A stretch of 64,000 bases of DNA from Stenocarpella maydis (lineage: Eukaryota > Ascomycota > Sordariomycetes > Diaporthales > Diaporthaceae): contig NQMI01000001.1 in assembly GCA_002270565.1 (NCBI GenBank), forward strand, positions 228,466 through 292,465. The letters run 5' to 3'. Below the pieces are notes generated by a model that made no database searches, was not told the DNA's origin, and was given only the letters and a program-made list of their open reading frames with translations. Positions within the stretch are counted from its first letter, which is position 1, and every line of letters starts with the position of its first letter. Positions 38,400-49,159 of the stretch are shown here, piece after piece. The position numbers were made by a program, and so were the translations under genes.

Positions 38400-39260
38400 T
38401 CAAGCCATCATCCAGCCTTTGTCAATAACAAGTTCCTCCCCATTAACACTTGTAGCTGTAACCAAAAACAAAATTGCCTCCGCAACCTCCAGCGTCGAGC
38501 ACATACCGGGAAGACATGCATGCATAAGTTTTTGCGGATAATCCAACCTTGAATTGTCGAAGGAACTACTGCTGTTCCTGATGATGTCGGATTTTACGCC
38601 GCCAGGGAGAACCGTATTGCATCGAATCCCCTCATTTCTATAAATCCAAGCCGTGTTCCTTCCCAAGGCATTCAAGGCAGTCTTTGCTGTACAATATGCA
38701 GCACCGGAGACAGCGCCTCTGAGCGATGATACCGAGGAAACATTGACGACGACACCTTTGTGCTCCTCAGGGTTCCGTAGCATGAGTGGAATTGCAGACC
38801 GCATCAGGTACATTGGACCGTTCAAGTTGACGTCCAAAACTCGATGCCAGAGATCATTATCGGTTTCTGTAACTCCCTCTGCAAAAATCAGATCAGTTTC
38901 TTTGGCCCGAGCAACGGGTCAGACCATGGCTCACTCATATTATCCATCACACCTGCATTGTTGACCAGTATATCAATCCTCCCCCAATGATCAATTATCT
39001 TCTGCAGTGTCTGGTTGCATTCTTGCTCCGAGGTGACAGAGGCTTTTATCGGCAAGAATGTGGCGTCTTCCTGAGCATGATGGTTGGAAACATCCATTGA
39101 AGCGACTTTAGCGCCATGTTTTCGTAACAGGTTGACAACCTCCTCGCCGATGCCCATGGCACCACCGGTGACAAGCGCAACCTACAGTCTGTCAACCAGA
39201 TGGAACACGTGTACTAGGATCGTTGTTGAGACCTACCTTTCCTGCAAGATCGTAAGGCAT
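38400..39260 (-). CDS. Short-chain dehydrogenase/reductase, 249 aa
   Basis: Classical SDR: NAD(P)-dependent oxidation or reduction of an alcohol/ketone, probably cytosolic. Three exons on the minus strand: 39260-39237, 39181-38935 and 38878-38400, with GT-AG introns of 55 and 56 nt; the joined length is 750 nt. Residues seen: nucleotide-binding TGGAMGIG (13-20), NNAG (82-85), catalytic Ser139, Tyr152 and Lys156 (YCTAK), and the C-terminal VNGEELVIDKGW. The start gives MPYDLAGKVALVTGG, normal for the family. It is divergent from the P450 at 39636 across 375 bp, so co-regulation is likely. It resembles cyclopentanol/hydroxysteroid dehydrogenase-type SDRs. The substrate is unknown, but a tailoring step on a small metabolite is the natural guess. 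No defect is seen. Confidence 0.9.
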
Positions 39261-39635
39261 TTTTCAAGTGTATCACAGTACATAGAAATGAACCAAAACC
39301 ATTCAGTTGACCAAACTGTGTCCAATCATCCTGTGGTCTTAAATGCAGCTCCCTGGCAGCCTCGGTCCCGATTTATCTTAGCGCCCTCAAAACACGTCGT
39401 ACAATTCCGATGGCATTCATCTTCAGATTAACCAACCGCAGAACAACATTGAGTCAGTCCCTTGCAGAATTAAACTTCGGGCCCCACTCGGAAGCATTCG
39501 ATATCTCCGGCGCTTAGCCACGTCAATGGTGGGGCTTAGTAGACCACTTGATAAAGGCTCAGTAATCCACGAGTTAGATCAATACTACATTCTTTCGTCA
39601 GCATCTGAATTGCCCTTCATTTTCCAGCCACACTC
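39261..39635. promoter_or_regulatory. Divergent promoter, SDR / P450-1
   Basis: 375 bp between the two start codons. It contains TGAGTCA (39450-39456), a perfect bZIP AP-1/Gcn4-type site, CCACGTCA (39518-39525), a CRE-like half site, and a CCAAT box (GTCCAATCA near 39320). The motifs are seen; their use is inference, supported by the regulator gene 2.4 kb away. Confidence 0.5.
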
Positions 39636-41439
39636 ATGGCAATTGCACAAGCAGCCAAGTTGGCCGTCTTAGGACGTGACCCATCATTAACAACATGGAT
39701 TTGGGTCGCTTTTACAGCTGTAATTTTCTATCACGTCTTATTATGCATACATATCACCGCTAACAGTTCCCGCAGGCTTTTTCGTACGTATTTGCGATAT
39801 TCATTTATCGTGTGTATCTCCATCCGCTGTCGAGGTACCCTGGCCCGAAGTTGGCAGCCGCGACTTCATTGTGGTACGCTAGATCTCACGTTCGAGGCAC
39901 GACTCCCATCGACATCCTGCACTTGCACCACAAATACGGCCCTATAGTCAGAATTGCGCCCGAAGAGCTGTCTTATGTCAATCCAATTGCATGGAAAGAG
40001 ATATATGGACACCGCGCACCTGGCCAACCAGAGTTAGCCAAAGACAAAAAGTATCATGCGGGCTTTGGGAGAGAGCAATCCCTACTTAACGCCGAACGCG
40101 AGTACCACGGAGATCTGCGTAGGATGTTGGCCTATGGGTTCTCAGACAAAGCACTGCGAGCCCAAGAGAGTGTTATCCAGGAATACGTCGATCTGCTGAT
40201 GAAAAAGCTGCAAGAGCACAGCAAGGGCGGGACGCAACCAGTGGATATGGTGAGCTGGTATAATGTAAGTCATGCATTCCTCGAAGAAACAATGCGTCTG
40301 GACCATGTTGACTATTTGAAGTTTTTCACTTTCGATATTATCGCCTACCTCTGTAAGTCTCATCATGAGCACCGAAGCGTAGGACCATTCAGTTCTGATC
40401 TCATCTCAAACAGGTTATGGAGAATCGTTCAACTGCCTGAGTAGTTCACAAATGCACGTTTGGGTGAACCTCTTTTTTGGTACTGCTCGGTTTCACGCAT
40501 TTCACCAGGCCATGGGCAGGCTCCCACGTTTCCTGCATCCCATCTATAAGCGATTCTACATACCAAAAGATGCGATCTCCAATCAAAAGCTGGAGCGCGA
40601 GCTGAGTCTTGTTAGTCCCAAGTTTGGCGGGTTTACCGACTACTTTTGCTTACACGTGACAGGCAAAAGTGCAGCGCCGCTTGGAAAGTCCTGACCCGGA
40701 AGTTCCAGACTTCATGTTCAAATTGATCGAAGCATACAAATCGAACAAAATGTCCTTGAATCAGCTGAACACGAACGCCAAGATCCTCATGGCTGCCGGC
40801 AGCGAGACAACGGCCACATTGCTATCAGGTGAGCACTGAGGCAATTTTCATCATGGCCTGGTTCCCCGTTGACTTTTTACAGGAGTAACATATTACCTGA
40901 TGGCGTACCCCGAGACACTGCGTAAATTGACCAACGAGATACGAGGACAGTTTTCAAGCGCATCTGATATTACTATGGTTGGAGTGAATCGCTGTACATA
41001 TCTCACTGCTTGCCTCGAAGAAGCACTAAGGATATATCCTCCCTCGCCAGCAACGCATGCACGCTTCGTGCCAGCAGGCGGTATGATGATTGATGGCCAT
41101 CCAGTGCCTGAAGACACTGCCGTGGGCATTGCGATCAATGCTATCTGCAACAGTCCGTTGAACTTTAAGGATCCGGAGAAGTTCATTCCAGAACGCTGGA
41201 CAGGCGCCCCAGGTTATGAGAACGACAAGAGGGACGCTGCACAAGTCTTTTCTTTGGGGCCTCGCAACTGCATAGGTCGCAATCTAGCATATCTTGAGAT
41301 GAGACTGGTTATTGCAAAGCTCGTGTGGCACTTCGATTTGGAAAATGCCACCCCGGGCAACTGGCGAGACCAGAAGATATACATGGTGTGGGATAAACCT
41401 CCGTTGATGGTGAAACTGAAATCAGTAAGGGAGAATTAA
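39636..41439 (+). CDS. Cytochrome P450 monooxygenase (P450-1), 507 aa
   Basis: Heme monooxygenase anchored in the ER membrane. Six exons: 39636-39719, 39776-40264, 40322-40352, 40414-40610, 40663-40828 and 40883-41439; all five introns are GT-AG, 52-61 nt, and the joined length is 1524 nt. N-terminal membrane helix (WIWVAFTA to FAIFIYRVY, about 21-42), then the hinge HPLSRYPGPKL. I-helix AAGSETT, K-helix EEALR (ExxR), PERW, and heme loop FSLGPRNCIGRN with Cys452 as iron ligand. The wording resembles isotrichodermin C-15 hydroxylase-type fungal P450s, common in toxin and terpene clusters. All key residues are present, so it looks functional. It is divergent from the SDR and convergent with the regulator gene. 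Confidence 0.92.
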
Positions 41440-41703
41440 GGATAGAGTACAAGGATCGTGCGGGGCGTCTTTCTGGGTCAAAATCACACCTATTATTGGG
41501 TTTTCAGCCTTAGAATAATGTTGCGTACATGACGATCTGCGTTGCTCATTGTATACATTGGAAATCGATATCTGATGTAGTCTTAGATTGCGATCGGATT
41601 GAATCGAGAAATTCATTGATTGGACGATATGTTGCCTCTAATATCCAACAGTAATGGCCACTAGAGCTCACAGTAACAAGCTTCACAATTGGACATTGTT
41701 GCG
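41440..41703. other. Convergent 3' spacer
   Basis: 264 bp between the stop codons of P450-1 (plus) and the regulator (minus). It must hold both polyadenylation regions. No gene is seen. Confidence 0.5.
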
Positions 41704-43134
41704 CTATGTGTCCTCTGCGGAGCCACCGCATTCTCCAAAGCTTTGCGCCAGATCAGGATATTTCTGGAAAAACACTGACCCAACACGATAATTACGCAAA
41801 TCAAAAATAGTCTTTTCATAGGCAGGATCGATAAACAAGGATGTCTTGTCAGAGGTTTCCCTGAGTATAGGCACTCCCGGCTCACTCGGCGGACCAAGGA
41901 ACTCGAAATTCTGCATCAGGTCCGCGAAAAGCTCGGGCAGCTTATACGCCTGCCAATTCTGTACAAGTGCTGACCGGACACCAGGCCTATCAAATACGTT
42001 AGCCACATTACGCGTCAGGACTTTTAGACAGTTTGCCATACCAAAGCACAAAATCAATCACACCAGGATGGTCTTGACAAAGTTGCTGCTGGGTGGGCCA
42101 CAGCCAGCGTGGAACGCTTTTCAAGTTTTCCTCTGTCGGGAAGACCAAGAACTAAGCCAAGATTTCATCAGTCCCTCTGCTGCACAAATTATATGATGGC
42201 ATGACTAACTATGAGGAACCTCGAAATCAGCCAGAAGTGAACCACGGACACCAATTGTGAAGCGGCGTATGAACGATATCGCTTGATCAGAACATAGGCG
42301 CAGAACACGGCGCTACGTCGCTGATGCATCATGCCACTGAGATTCCGATGCTGGTCAGATGGTCGGTCGTCTTGGCCTGGGGATTCATCGACTTCTGTCC
42401 CGTTAAGGAGGCTTTCTTGAAGACGTGAGTAGAAATCGGGCGCTGTGAGGAGGTTGATAGTGGTGACTATTGGTAATACGAAATTTCAGCCTTTATTCTC
42501 AAATCATGTGAACTGTATGGGGTGAAATACCTCTTTTCATGAGCGGTGTAAGCTCATGCCATTGGAAATGGATGAGGAGAAAGTTAAAATCCCAGCCGTG
42601 TCCACTTCGTGATTTCCATGCCATGATGGACTCACAAAGGTCATTGGGATCGATGTCTTGGTCTGATCCTGGAGTACATCCCGCAAACTGAGTAGCTTGA
42701 AACACAATTGATGGACCCAAGCCGCTCACTGGAGCCACAACCTCTGGAGAGGCTGAAGGACTTTCCGCGGCTCGACTTTTCGGGGACTGATCCGGACCTT
42801 TGCCGTTCTGCTCCGTGGCCTGGGCATCCTGAGTGCTTGAAATCCGATTATTTATGTTTACGTCGCGTGTGTTTTCAAGGCATTCTTTGCTACAGAAGAC
42901 GATGCTTTCCATCTTAGCCTGAAATTGCTGGAACGTGAGCTCGAGTTCTCGATTCTCCTGGATGAGGCGGTTCAAGAGCGAATTGTTCTCCTTCTCGAGA
43001 AGAGATTCCCACTCCTCTTCAAGCTCAACAGCTCGACTCCTTGGGCCATCCCGTCCTCCCCCTCGAGCCCTCTTGGCTGCTGAATGGCCGTTAGGGGTGC
43101 TAGTCCTCCTTCTCTTGTCGCCGGTCTCGAGCAT
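41704..43134 (-). CDS. bZIP-like / DUF3425-type transcription factor, about 374 aa
   Basis: Model: exons 43134-42636, 42442-42210, 42151-42042 and 41986-41704, introns 193, 58 and 55 nt, joined 1125 nt in frame. The start MLETGDKRRR follows an in-frame stop. The N-terminus is rich in Lys/Arg (KRRR, AAKRARGGGRDGPRSR), followed by a Leu/Glu coiled coil (about 36-70), like a bZIP with an unusual basic part. The C-terminal 130 residues match the DUF3425 pattern of fungal bZIP regulators: VPRWLWPTQQQL, HPGVIDFVLWPGVR, ELFADLMQNFEFLGPP, then LFIDPAYEKTIFDLRNYRVG and FFQKYPDL. Likely a nuclear pathway-specific regulator, which is inference from its place between P450 genes. The 193-nt first intron is the least certain part. 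Confidence 0.75.
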
Positions 43135-43669
43135 GCTTCATGCGTCGCGTGTAGGATGAAAGTAGATGTTGATGACGTATGCGATTGGAACAAGAAGACC
43201 TGTAGGGGTCAATCTGCTGTGTGCAGGCCCGATGAATGGCACTATAGGATGCCGCAGCGGATCGTGCCACGATTTGCCAGACCTTCCGTGTCTCGATGTC
43301 AATATCGATCGCAAACACAGATAGGAGTGTGTGGGCACTGATGGATCACGGATGGCTCGGAGATGAAAGTTGGCACCGACCCGAATTATCACGTGAACGG
43401 CGGGGCAGAGCCGACTACTGCCCGGACTAGTTTTGGCCCAGATGGGAGCGTCGGCATTTTACGATAGCGGTAGAATGCATAACAATTTCAGCAGTAGTCA
43501 CCCGTTCCTCACTTTCATATATGGGAATTTACGATGTTGCCTGTAGAGTAGGGCATAGGCGTTCCAGTGTTATTTAGAACTTGTACCTCATTCTCTGGAA
43601 CACGACCTTGGCCTGTGCCATCCCATTCTGGCCACACAGATTGTATCTTATTCCTGCTAACCTGAATCG
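43135..43669. promoter_or_regulatory. Divergent promoter, regulator / P450-2
   Basis: 535 bp. It contains CACGTG (43390-43395), a G-box that bZIP or bHLH proteins can bind, and CCGACT (43411-43416) and CCGGACT (43422-43428). Similar CCGACT/CCGGACT words occur in the P450-3 promoter. Short frames in this stretch have no recognisable product. Confidence 0.4.
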
Positions 43670-45398
43670 ATGGTGCTTCTTTCAGCAGCGATTTTCAGTG
43701 GCGAAAATGTCTGGCCCGCCATTGCTGTCACTTTCAGCCTCCTCGGACTCACGTTATGGGCGGTACTAGCTAATCGCAGCCGTTATCCAGACGCGCCGTG
43801 GCTGAGGGTTTCGGAGAAGCCTGGACCCCTCGGGCGTGTTGAGGATTATGCAACCTTCCTCCGAAATTCCATGGATATCCTAAGTGTGGGCTGGGAAAAG
43901 TACTCGAAGCATGGTATCAATTATCTGCTCGATACACCAGAGGGAGTGCGCTTCATTCTTGCCCCGAAATACTTGGACGAGCTAGTCCGAGCTCCCGATA
44001 CACACATGAGTGCACTGGCCGCAAGTAACACGGTATGGGACAAATACTAAAGCCAGAGTAACTCGTTCTCCAGGCTGATTAGCGCAGTTTATGCAACTGG
44101 AATCAACACTCCATAGGATGTGTGCTGATGATCAATATCATCTTGACCTTCCAATCAAGAGGTCCTTGACACAAGCTCTTGGCCCTAAGCTCCCCGACGT
44201 CGTGGATGAGGCCAAACTAGCGATAAATGAGTTTATCGGAGACGCGAAAGGTTCAGACTCCCTTCCGGTTACTTGGTGATATGTGTGAAATCTCATTAAC
44301 TGGATTGCTAGAACCAACTCGTCGCAATGGATTGGCGACGTGCTTCGATATCGTCACGAGGACAGCGAACAGATTGTTGTTCAACAAGCCGCTAACACGT
44401 AACAAGGAATTCCACAAGCTATCCGTCGAATACACCTTTGTCCTGTTTGGTGGAGCTAATAAAGTGAGAAAATGGCCAAGACTTATCAAGCCTATCGTCA
44501 TTTGGTGGTCAACAAAACTATACGAGACCCAGGCGCTAGCTCGACGACTTCTTATGCCGCTGTTGGTCGAGCGGGTTGCACAAGAAAAGGACGCACGTGC
44601 TAAAGGAGTTTCCAAAACACGACCCAAAGAGGACGATATGGTGCAGTGGGTGATGGATTACACAACCGATGTTGAACTGGATCCTAGTAGACTCTTTTAC
44701 CGAATGCTTCATATCAACGTGGCTGCTGTCCACACCAGCAGCACGACATTCGGGGAAGTGCTCTACGCCGTTATTCTACATCCTCAGTATCAGGATGAGT
44801 TACGCCAAGAGATCATCGACATCTTCCACAAGGATGGTGGCTGGTCAAGATGGATAGTTTCATGACTGAAACCACACGTTATCAGTCGAGTGCGGGCCGT
44901 AAGTGTGCTATTGCTTTGCGGATATGCGGGTCGCTAATAAGCACCACAGTGAAGAATGCTCGTGTTGCCTTGAAGGACTTCAGGTTCAAAGACGGAACTC
45001 TCGTTCCCAAAGGAACGCACGTGTTCACGAACCAGATCGCCTATTACAACGATGTCTTTGAGAACCCGTACGAATTTGATCCCTGGCGCATGTATAAACT
45101 GCGTTCCAAGGAAGGCGAGCAACTCAAACACCAATTCGTGATGACGAGCGACAAAAATATGCATTTTGGCCATGGAAAACATGCATGTCCTGGGAGGTTT
45201 TTCGCAGCCAACGAAGTGAAGACATTACTTGTGCTTCTTGTGATGCGCTTTGATATGAGTCTGGTAAATACTACTTACGAAGAAGTCGTTCGGGGTCGAT
45301 GGTATGCAAACAGCCGAGGCCCGTTGGATAACGTCATTATCGAATTCAAGGATCGCACACATGAGATTCCAGAAGATTTGCGGCCATTGTTCGTGTAG
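43670..45398 (+). pseudogene. Cytochrome P450 (P450-2), frameshifted
   Basis: Exons 43670-44032, 44088-44250, 44312-44898 and 44950-45398, introns 55, 61 and 51 nt (the donor at 44251, GTTCAG, is weak). N-terminal membrane helix (WPAIAVTFSLLGLTLWAVLA), I-helix AAVHTSSTT, ExxR in MTETTR, and heme loop FGHGKHACPGRF with the Cys ligand. Similar to P450-3 and to ent-kaurene-oxidase-type fungal P450s. After GGWS (about 44840-44850) the frame jumps: compared with P450-3, about 25 nt encoding the segment before MDSFM are missing. The exons sum to 1562 nt; adding 25 gives a multiple of three. The deletion removes part of the region before the K-helix and puts the heme loop out of frame, so it is probably dead unless this is a sequencing error. 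Confidence 0.8.
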
Positions 45399-45611
45399 GA
45401 GGTTCACCGTCAAATAGAGTCTAACGAGGTTCATGAGAATATTCATACGAGGAGAAGAATATACTTACTTGGTTTCGTTCTCAAACAGATCACTAGGAAG
45501 GTTGGCGGTAAAGGTTTTCAACTCCTGTGGATAACAGAGTACCCCTCCCACCGTGAAAAGATTACAATTTATTCTGTATTTCTATAAGAGAGTTAAGCAC
45601 TTAGGCTCAGT
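45399..45611. other. Spacer with an exon-like relic
   Basis: No complete gene. On the minus strand 45524-45469 reads ELKTFTANLPSDLFENET between a good acceptor (TTATCCACAG) and a good donor (GTAAGT). It looks like a single stranded exon of a lost gene. The family is not recognised. Confidence 0.3.
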
Positions 45612-46157
45612 CAGCATTCACGCACCCAGCTTTTTGCATTCATGCACCCAGCTCTTTCCATAGGCATACCCAATAGAGACAGAAAATTAAGCATACAGCA
45701 TACCCAGTTCCCTTATACCAATAGCTCCTCAACCCTACACTTAATACTAATAGCTCCTCAACCCGCATTTAGGCCCCACCTGACCCCCTTAGCTGGGTAT
45801 ATAGAAAGTCTACTGGGTGCATAGAAAGTCTATTAGCTGCATACAAAGTCTACTAATAAGACCCTCTAGGCCTAGGCCCCTGCCCTCCACGTGCCCTCCA
45901 CGCACCCAGAGGAAGATCCTCCACGCCTAAAGGAAGGGCTTTTAAAGGGGCGCATAAAGGGGTATACAAAGGGCCTTCCTCCATATATATAAAGAGCAGG
46001 TAGAAGGGTACTATTTACAGGGGCTATTTGAAGGGGCCCTTTAGAGGGGCGTGGAGGGGCTTAAGAGTAGGGAAGGTACAAGAATTTATAGTGTACTGCA
46101 CGCTTAATTTCTTGTACTGGGGTGCGTGTGCTAAAAAAGCTGGGTGTGTGAACGCTG
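45612..46157. mobile_element. Candidate MITE, 546 bp, with about 39-bp terminal inverted repeats
   Basis: The left end CAGCATTCACGCACCCAGC and the reverse complement of the right end, CAGCGTTCACACACCCAGC, match and continue through TTTTT and CGCACCC. There is no transposase frame inside. The CAG start resembles hAT ends, but no clear target duplication is visible (GGCTCAGT on the left, GCCGTGGA on the right). Confidence 0.55.
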
Positions 46158-47865
46158 GCCGTGGACCGAGCTGCAGAGTCTTTCTTCCAGATGAGTTCCC
46201 AGATGTCCTGAAAAAAGAAATCGCATGTCGTGATGTTACGATAAACATTCAAATCATTGGCGTTCTCAAATGTCCCGTTGATGCATGCACCTTCAGTCTT
46301 CCCAGCAACTTTTACCAATCACGGAACGAAATAATAAAAAATACAAATTCCGGCAGAATAAAGCCCTGAAACTCTCATAGATGGGGCTTGCCGAGCCGCA
46401 TCGTAGTATACGACAAATCCATAGCAACAACATAACATGGTAGATCCCCATTCCGACCACCCTGGGATTCCGACCGTCTTTCCCACACAAATTCGCCCTT
46501 TTTAATAGCTTATAGTAAATCTAAATAAAATCCAAAACACTAGTCCTTTTAAACTTAAATATTACTCTGTTTACTACAGTATTTAAAGCCTTTCGTTTTA
46601 ATAATTTAATTAGTTAGTGCTTTTAAATTAATTATTGAAGATTAAGTACTAAATTATTAATATATATTAATATATATAGTTATGCTATTTTTTGAGAATG
46701 ATAATATACCCTAGGCTTGAAAAGAAATAACCAAAAAAATAAAATCTCTATTATAGAAAAGCAAATATACTAGAATAATGTAGAATTCTTTCTTTATAAA
46801 ATAAAACTGTTATAGGGTGTGACCCTAGGTATTTAGGAGGGTTCGGATCCCCGGCTTTCGGCTCGGGATCTGAAGGTAAAAGCCCGTATCCTGAGCTGCA
46901 GAGTTTTCTTCTTTTTCTTCTTTTCTTCTTCATCAAACCTAGCTTAGCTACAGCTAATATACAGCGTTGCTTATATGCAAACCATCACAAAACCTACTTT
47001 TAGTATTTGAGAAGCCATAATTAAGGAGTAAATAAATACAATAAGAGGCTTAAACATTAAGAAATTTAATATATTTCTATATAAAATACAAACATATAGC
47101 AAGAAGTCTGGGTTTTAATCCCTCTAATTAGCTAATTCTACTTCTTAAATTTCAAGTGCGAGATAAGCAGCCTTATAAATAATACACTTTTACATCGAAG
47201 GCGGTTTGCTGGAGCGAGTAAGCGGAGCGAGTGAGTAAGGGTGAAACGCCTTCGCCATGTTTAGATTTAAGGTTTAATTCCTACTAGTACCAAAACTTCT
47301 TTTTTTAATTCTTTTTCATTGTTTTAAAAGAATAGTTCTTATAGGCTTTGGACAAGCTATTTATATAATATATTATATTTAAATAATGAAATAAGATTTT
47401 TATCTTTTAAATAATATTTATAAAACCTTATATTGCCTAATATTTTAAGTATTATAGATATATAAATTAGTATACCTTGAAAAAGTCCTCAACTACATCA
47501 GACTATTTAATATAACTACTATTAAACAAGGTTGAAGTGTTTAGAGTAGGCCCTAAAGCATAATTCCATAGGTGCTGGGAGCTATTCTTCTAGAGGGGAA
47601 GTTCAGGCCCTGGTACCTAAGTTACCTAGTAATTCTGTAGTAGCTAATAGTAACTATACCTATTTACCCACTAAGGGAAAACTAAGGGAAGCTACTTCTC
47701 ACAAAACCTGAGGTAGGCCTTAGATAATAGCTTACCTTATGCTTAATTATTTAGGAGGTAAGCTCCCCTAAAGCCATTTCTATAGCTATTACTAATTAAG
47801 CACTTAGGGCTTTAAAAGGATTAGCAACCTCTCTGCTTTAAAGAAGAGACAAAGATACTGGTAGT
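46158..47865. other. Island edge passing into RIPed AT-rich DNA, no gene
   Basis: 46158-46500 has normal composition but no frame that can be supported; the possible starts there are not ATG. From about 46500 the DNA is AT-rich with stops. It contains a GC-rich palindromic stretch near 46840-46870 (GGATCCCCGG, then CGGGATC) and the hairpin at 47197-47253. Confidence 0.5.
47197..47253. repeat. GC-rich hairpin with internal tandem repeat
   Basis: Arms GAAGGCGGTTT (47197-47207) and AAACGCCTTC (47244-47253) flank a loop containing GGAGCGAGTAAGC followed by GGAGCGAGTGAGTAAGG. It is unlike the surrounding AT-rich DNA. Confidence 0.5.
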
Positions 47866-48267
47866 GTTCCGGGGTCTAGGGGAACCGGCATGTTTCGGAA
47901 TCCGGAGGAAAACCAGCCTTGGCATCCCCCCCCCTCCCTCCAAGACTATAAGAAGGGGCCTTCCTGCGTTGCTTTTGAGAAATTTCTAGTCCTAGAGAAT
48001 CAATCTTTTTTATACCCTGTGAATTTGTATCTGTCAGATATATACGTGTGTACTGTGAAACTATTTCTTGTGCCCTCTTTTTCTGCCTCTCCTTTTTGGC
48101 ACCCTCTATTCCCCTCATAACTCTCCTATCGCGTCAGGGGCTCCTCTTCTTGCCTTCCACGCTCCTCTTGGGGTGGTTGCTTGATCAGGGCTCTGGCAGA
48201 ACGTGTGCCTTTTTGTGTGTGAGGAGGTTTTGTCCTCTCGCTCTCCCCTCTGGGCCCGTTTTCAGTA
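47866..48267 (+). repeat. Direct repeat copy A (possible LTR)
   Basis: A block of normal composition from about TGTTCCGGGG to GTTTTCAGTA. Its part 48006-48267 recurs almost unchanged at 50960-51206 and continues at 58913-58931 after the Gypsy G5 insertion. The TG start suggests an LTR, but no matching target duplication is seen. Confidence 0.5.
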
Positions 48268-48329
48268 TTACCAGTTTTAGCTTTATTAGAGCTTATTTAT
48301 ATACCATAGCCTGCCATCAAGCCGGCTTT

Positions 48330-48740
48330 ATTGATGTTAACAGTAAGCTCTAGCTTCACCCAGCCAAATTCGCCCTCCTAGATGTCGAAATACTAGCTGA
48401 CTGCCTTCAGGGTAAACTCGTTGAAACATAGTGCCTCTTAAATACAGCCTACTTTAGTGTGGACTTCAGGGCAGCGCTTAATCAAACGTTCTACCCAGTA
48501 GTAACTAACTGGGCTATCATCACCGGCTTCTTTAAGGAGGGAATTAGCTATATTTCTAATCATAGAGTAACTTGGTGCGGCTCCAAGTTTCTCTTGGCGG
48601 AGAATCCATTCAACTATCTTATCTTCCTGTGCAGTTTGATAGTCAACTATTATTCTAAGCTTAGGGATTGCTCTTTGAATTATGTTTGCTGGTTAGCCAG
48701 CTAGAGAGTATAGATGGTAGCATATTGTGCTTTAAAGCAG
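48330..48740 (-). pseudogene. Pogo/Fot1-like transposase, DNA-binding part
   Basis: The minus strand reads QEDKIVEWILRQEKLGAAP, IRNIANSLLKEAG, and YYWVERLIKRCPEV, the CENP-B/Tc5-type helix-turn-helix of pogo-family transposases, followed by a relic of the YNFDE catalytic start (LCFNEF, then YFDI). Stops are of RIP type. The catalytic DDE part is absent. Confidence 0.65.
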
Positions 48741-49159
48741 CTTTATTAAGGAGATCGGAAATTCGCACAGCAAAAAACGGAAGGTATACAGGTATGCTTC
48801 TGACCCCTGCGCTGCAGCCAATTAGAGCGCCCCATTTAACTATACTTGACCACCTACACCACCCACACCAGTGCTTTTTATCTCCCAGACCTGCAGACCT
48901 GCTATTCCTCCTTCAGCCACCAAATAACACTCCCTTGCCAACCACCCACCACTTGCGATACCGACTAGATCTTCTTATGATTGATTGTTTTACTATTAAA
49001 ATACTTTTTTATCTATTAGAATTAAATTTGCTGGTATTACAGCAATAATATAGATCCCCAACTATACCTATCTTGAGGCGTAATAGCAGATAGATTATTA
49101 TAACTAGAATACCTAAATCACTGCCATAAACGGCCGCTAACCAGCACTTTCTAGCCCTC

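Noticed and set aside
40893..41244. Open frames antisense to P450-1 and other short frames over the host genes
   Set aside because: They overlap well-supported exons, lack domains, and several begin at non-ATG codons.
38400..45398. Naming the genes as abscisic acid cluster members
   Set aside because: SDR plus P450s fits, but nothing in the sequences proves orthology and no sesquiterpene synthase is present.
46061..46318. Small secreted-protein gene on the minus strand
   Set aside because: The apparent start is TTG, there is no signal peptide, and the frame runs into the MITE end.
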